Shown here piece after piece: positions 60,621-64,000 of a stretch of DNA of 64,000 nucleotides. The DNA is taken from the NCBI RefSeq assembly GCF_022539315.1, contig NC_066333.1, positions 4,721,501 through 4,785,500 of the forward strand, given 5' to 3'. This stretch comes from Serinus canaria. Its lineage: Eukaryota > Chordata > Aves > Passeriformes > Fringillidae. The position numbers and the translations under genes were made by a program. The notes beneath the pieces are model-generated. The model was not told where the DNA came from. It saw only the letters and a program-made list of their open reading frames with translations, and searched no databases. Position 1 is the stretch's first letter. Every line of letters starts with the position of its first letter.

Positions 60621-62562
60621 CTCTATAAATCACTGCAGATATTACCCCAACTTGTACAACAACTATGAAATATGCTGGGAAATCTGAAACTCATGAAAAA
60701 TAGGTTCTTTTGTTGCAATTTCATTCTCAGAAAAGCTCTCATTTGATAAAAGCTTATGCCTTTTTTTGACTGGTTTCTTAAAACTAAGGTAACCAGCCTC
60801 AGTTTCCTATGAAAACTGTTCAAATTTAAATTTAGTAAAGTCTTTTTTTTTCCTTATAATCACAGTTTGTATAAGATTAAAGCACTGAATGTTTTGCTAC
60901 ACAGAGTCCTTACTTGGAAGAGACTATCAAAAAACTCAAGCAAAAGTTTTCTATAGCAGGAACTTCTTATTAAACACAATTTTACATTGAAGAAGTCAGA
61001 AATACAGGTTGATAGTTAATAATTGTGTCTTTCCCTCTTCTCTTCTGACAGAGTCAGCTTTGACCTGGCTGGGTGCCCACCTGCATTATTCCAGATGTGG
61101 CCATGGAAAGTCCACAGGGAAAGCAACACTAGGGGAGAAGGTCTTGCTGGCTTGATGACTAAAAACAAAATAAAAATCAAGTAAGATTCCTCGAGTTTTT
61201 CTCTTGCACTAGGCTCTAAGTCTTTTTCCTCTGGTATTTTAATTTTAAGAGAAAATGAGTTTATTTTAGAAATGTGTTCTCTGAAAACTCATGAACCATT
61301 CAGGACTGTTGGCATGGCAGGGTTTAGCTGCTTCTATTGATCTTAATTTAAAGCTGTAATTGCAAATAAAAACATCATTGTGTCCCCCAGCTACTTTGAT
61401 TGAAAGGATTGATTCACAGGGGCAAAGCAGGAGAAGAACTTCTATATGGCCCAAGTGCTTATGGCCATTTTAACACACACCTTTTGGCATGGCCTGGGTT
61501 TGTTCTTGTGTGGAAGAATTGGGGAGAAGCCTTCATTCTTCTGCTCCGCTCATTTCTCCACTTGAAGTAAAGCAGGGGAGCTACACAGGACTCTGTGGGC
61601 AGCAGGAGGGTCCTGCCTTGGCCTCCCAGGTGTCAGGGTGGCCTGGAGAAGCCACCTGTACATGCAGGTGTCCCTGGTATGTGCTCTAGTGGTGTGAAAG
61701 AAGGTTTGCACTGTGGCTGGCTGTGACAAGAGTGAGATGTCATTGCTCAAGGGAATGTTTTCTGTCAGGCTGGGTTCAAACATGTGGGACATGCTCAGCT
61801 GCTTCAAAATGAATTAGCTTTTTTAAAGAATTAAGCACACTTAACTCTTGCTTATGAGGTGAAATTATCAGTTGTTTTGTCTTTCAGAGGTAAACAAAGA
61901 GCTGAGGGAGTCTCAGTCTCTCAGTCTTATGACCTTATGGTCACTGTCCAAAATACCAGCAGTGACATTCCACGCTGGAGAACTAAGGAGAAGAAAAGCA
62001 GATCCTCAGCAGGGTTAGCCCAGTGTCTTTCCAAGTAATCCCTTATTTTTACAAAACATTTCCATATGGGAAACTCTATCACTGAGCAGATGCACAGAAA
62101 AGAGTGTGGTCAGTGCTTTGTGTGGATGCTGATATGGGCTGCTGAATATCCAGAACTGGTGAGAGGCTTCAGCAGAGCTGCCCTGCACATCTAAATGTAA
62201 AACTGATGCCTGGGGCTGAAAATTGATCTGTAACATTAAACTCCAACCACAGAATGGGCATCACCATTTGGAAGGGAAGCAGATAAACTGGTATTAGCTC
62301 ATCTGGTAAAGATGAGTAGCTGGTCAGGGTCTGAAGAATTCTTGCAGATATGAAACCCTTACCCTGAACTTTGTGGAAAATTGGTTCAAAACACAAATTT
62401 GCAGCAGATACTTATTTATGTAATGTGCCTGAGATATAACCCTGAATCTAAATCCTTTTTTGCAGGGCAGAGCTGAGATCTGGCTCTCCACTGACCCTGC
62501 AGGACAGCCTGTCTGCAGTTCACTAATCCTAGAAATCAGACAAATATGCTCTCAAGAAAAAA
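60621..62562. other. Non-coding stretch, no gene recognised
   Basis: No gene or named repeat was recognised. The sequence is mostly AT-rich, with a slightly GC-richer part around 61560-61690. Confidence 0.55.
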
Positions 62563-62665
62563 CCTTCCTTTTTCTCTTCCCTTTTCCCTTGCCTTTTTTT
62601 TTTCTTTCTCTGTCTTTTTTTCTCTCTTCCTCTTTCTTTCTCTTCTTTTCTTTTCTTGTTTTTTT
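62563..62665 (+). repeat. Long polypyrimidine tract
   Basis: About 100 bases are almost pure C and T on the plus strand, interrupted only by single G residues at 62591, 62612 and 62658. It includes T-runs of seven or more and ctttctttctcttcttttc repeats. Such tracts can adopt triplex structures and vary in length. No exon follows it. Confidence 0.92.
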
Positions 62666-64000
62666 AAGGGAAAATTTGTTGCAATAATACAAACCCATCA
62701 TGCTCTCTGTGGTTACAGCTGAGTGACACTACATCAGCAGCAGAATATGTACAAATTAAACTGTAACAACGCACCAAGGAGAGGCACAGCAATATCATAA
62801 AAATTATCCACAGTGCAATATGACTAATGTTGTGTGAAATGCATTCATTGGCCAAATGATGTCTAGGTGTATCTTAAGGAGTTATGCTGATGGAGATAAT
62901 GGTTATAGAACAGAGATAAAGGAAGGAAAGGCGAGTGAAAGACAAAAGGTTGCAGCAAGGGCAGCCTGGCTGGGGAGGAGGCTCAAGCAGGTGAGGTTGA
63001 ACAGGAGAGCTGAGCTGCTCTGGAATGTTAGAAGGATGTGAGAAGAGCTCAGTGGCACCTTTCCTCCTCACATGTCTGATGGGGAGGTGTGCTGCAGTTT
63101 CAGGCACACACACACATTCCTGTGCTCCTTCTCACCTCCTTTTATATGGCCCTTCTGCAAACATTTATCTAGAAATATTCTCTAGCTCTGCTGCTTATAG
63201 AGATGCCTTTGCTTTCCCTTTCTAGATACAAAAAAACCCCAAAAAATCCAAAGAGAAGGGACTGATTTTATTAGCATGTCCAAAACCAAGAAATGAACTC
63301 AAGCATAGCCAGAGGATGACTAGAGTAAACACATCAATAAGGTGCACTCAGAAGTTGTCATCTCTTTCTTCATCTGAGAGTCTTTGTGAAATGAGGAAAT
63401 GTTTTGCCTGTATAAGAAATTTGGCTATTGGTAAGTTAATGTGATTTTTTTTTTGGTTAAACATAGATTTAGGAAAACAATCTGTCCACTGTCCATTGTG
63501 CCATCATACTTATCCAAAGATGTTTATCTAGACATGAACATTGTGTTTTCACAGGAACGTAGGGATTATTGAAGTAAATCTTATTTTACATCGAAATTGC
63601 ATTTTCCAAAGCATCTCAGGTGAGCCCCTACCTGACTAAGTCTGTTAAAAACCCAAGTGCTTTTTAAAATCACCAAACTGGTCAGCAAAGTGGGCTTGCC
63701 TGAAATAAAATCAATCTCTGTGCAGCTGGTTGCTGGAGTTCAGGGCCTTGTCTCAGGGCCACAGCCTCTCAAATTACTAGAAAAACAGTATTTTCATGGT
63801 ATTACTGATTATTTGTTACCTGGTGGGTTACAAAGAGAGAGCCTAGGCCAAAATCATGCAACAGTTCTTGTTTCTGATGTGTGGGAGTCATGTTGGCCAG
63901 GTTTTTTTTCTCATTTATTGATATGAACAAGGATGGGAGGTAGACCCAGCCAAAAATGCTGGGATCCAAATATTTTCAAAGTCCTAAGATATCCAGAATG
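62666..64000. other. Non-coding stretch to the window end
   Basis: No gene or named repeat was recognised. A short CA run occurs near 63104-63116 and a small A/C low-complexity patch (aaaaaaccccaaaaaatcc) near 63230-63250. Confidence 0.55.

Noticed and set aside
1..64000. CRISPR arrays, tRNA or rRNA genes, bacterial operons
   Set aside because: No regularly spaced repeats, no tRNA box A/B pairs and no rRNA signatures were noticed. The repeat content is avian.

Overview
The window looks like bulk nuclear DNA from a bird. Four fragments match the 3' end of the avian LINE CR1, recognised from the minus-strand end motif atcatagaatc, the 'aggaagaaattctttgct' block and the 'ccctgcccatggcaggggg' block. 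One solo LTR (4928-5456) belongs to the avian ERVL-like group that reads 'gagcaattgcactgtgcatc ... attaaactgtctttatctc'. An old MIR-type SINE fragment (16141-16250) fits an amniote genome. There are no Alu, L1 or B1 elements, CpG is depleted and no CpG island is visible. No ribosome-binding sites, operons, tRNAs, rRNAs or CRISPR arrays were seen. The bird assignment comes from recognising repeat families, not from a search.

No protein-coding gene can be called with confidence. Open frames are short, with a maximum of 167 codons, and none shows a recognisable domain. Several lie inside CR1 or in GC-rich patches. Three places show an exon-like shape. These are 24481-24676 and 54548-54707, each with an acceptor, one uninterrupted frame and a donor, and a very strong acceptor at 51849. 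They are recorded as hypotheses. The window is best read as a long intron or an intergenic desert.

Layout: 1-4.9 kb is plain sequence with small inverted repeats. The solo LTR is at 4.9-5.5 kb. A long pyrimidine tract at 7.17-7.23 kb is followed by AT-rich, enhancer-like sequence to 7.7 kb. The stretch from 12.6 to 13.0 kb and the stretch at 17.1 kb (paired E-boxes beside a TAATTAATTAA cluster) also look regulatory. Between 16.8 and 20.2 kb sit two nearly identical copies of a ~95-bp sequence 3.3 kb apart, the first with a hairpin at its left edge, and a CR1 fragment lies between them. An AT microsatellite is at 21.5 kb, a degraded CR1 at 23.9 kb, a 23-base A-run at 29.8 kb, a 45-bp-period duplication at 37.6 kb, and minus-strand CR1 fragments at 38.9 and 42.5 kb. 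From 44 to 51 kb there are several AT-rich or mixed blocks of enhancer-like composition. From 59.6 to 60.6 kb is the block most suggestive of a conserved non-coding element. A ~100-bp pyrimidine tract is at 62.6 kb.

No previously undescribed biological system is evident. The most checkable novelty is the 95-bp duplication with its hairpin. Next come the two exon-like frames and the candidate regulatory blocks, whose status depends on cross-species alignment.
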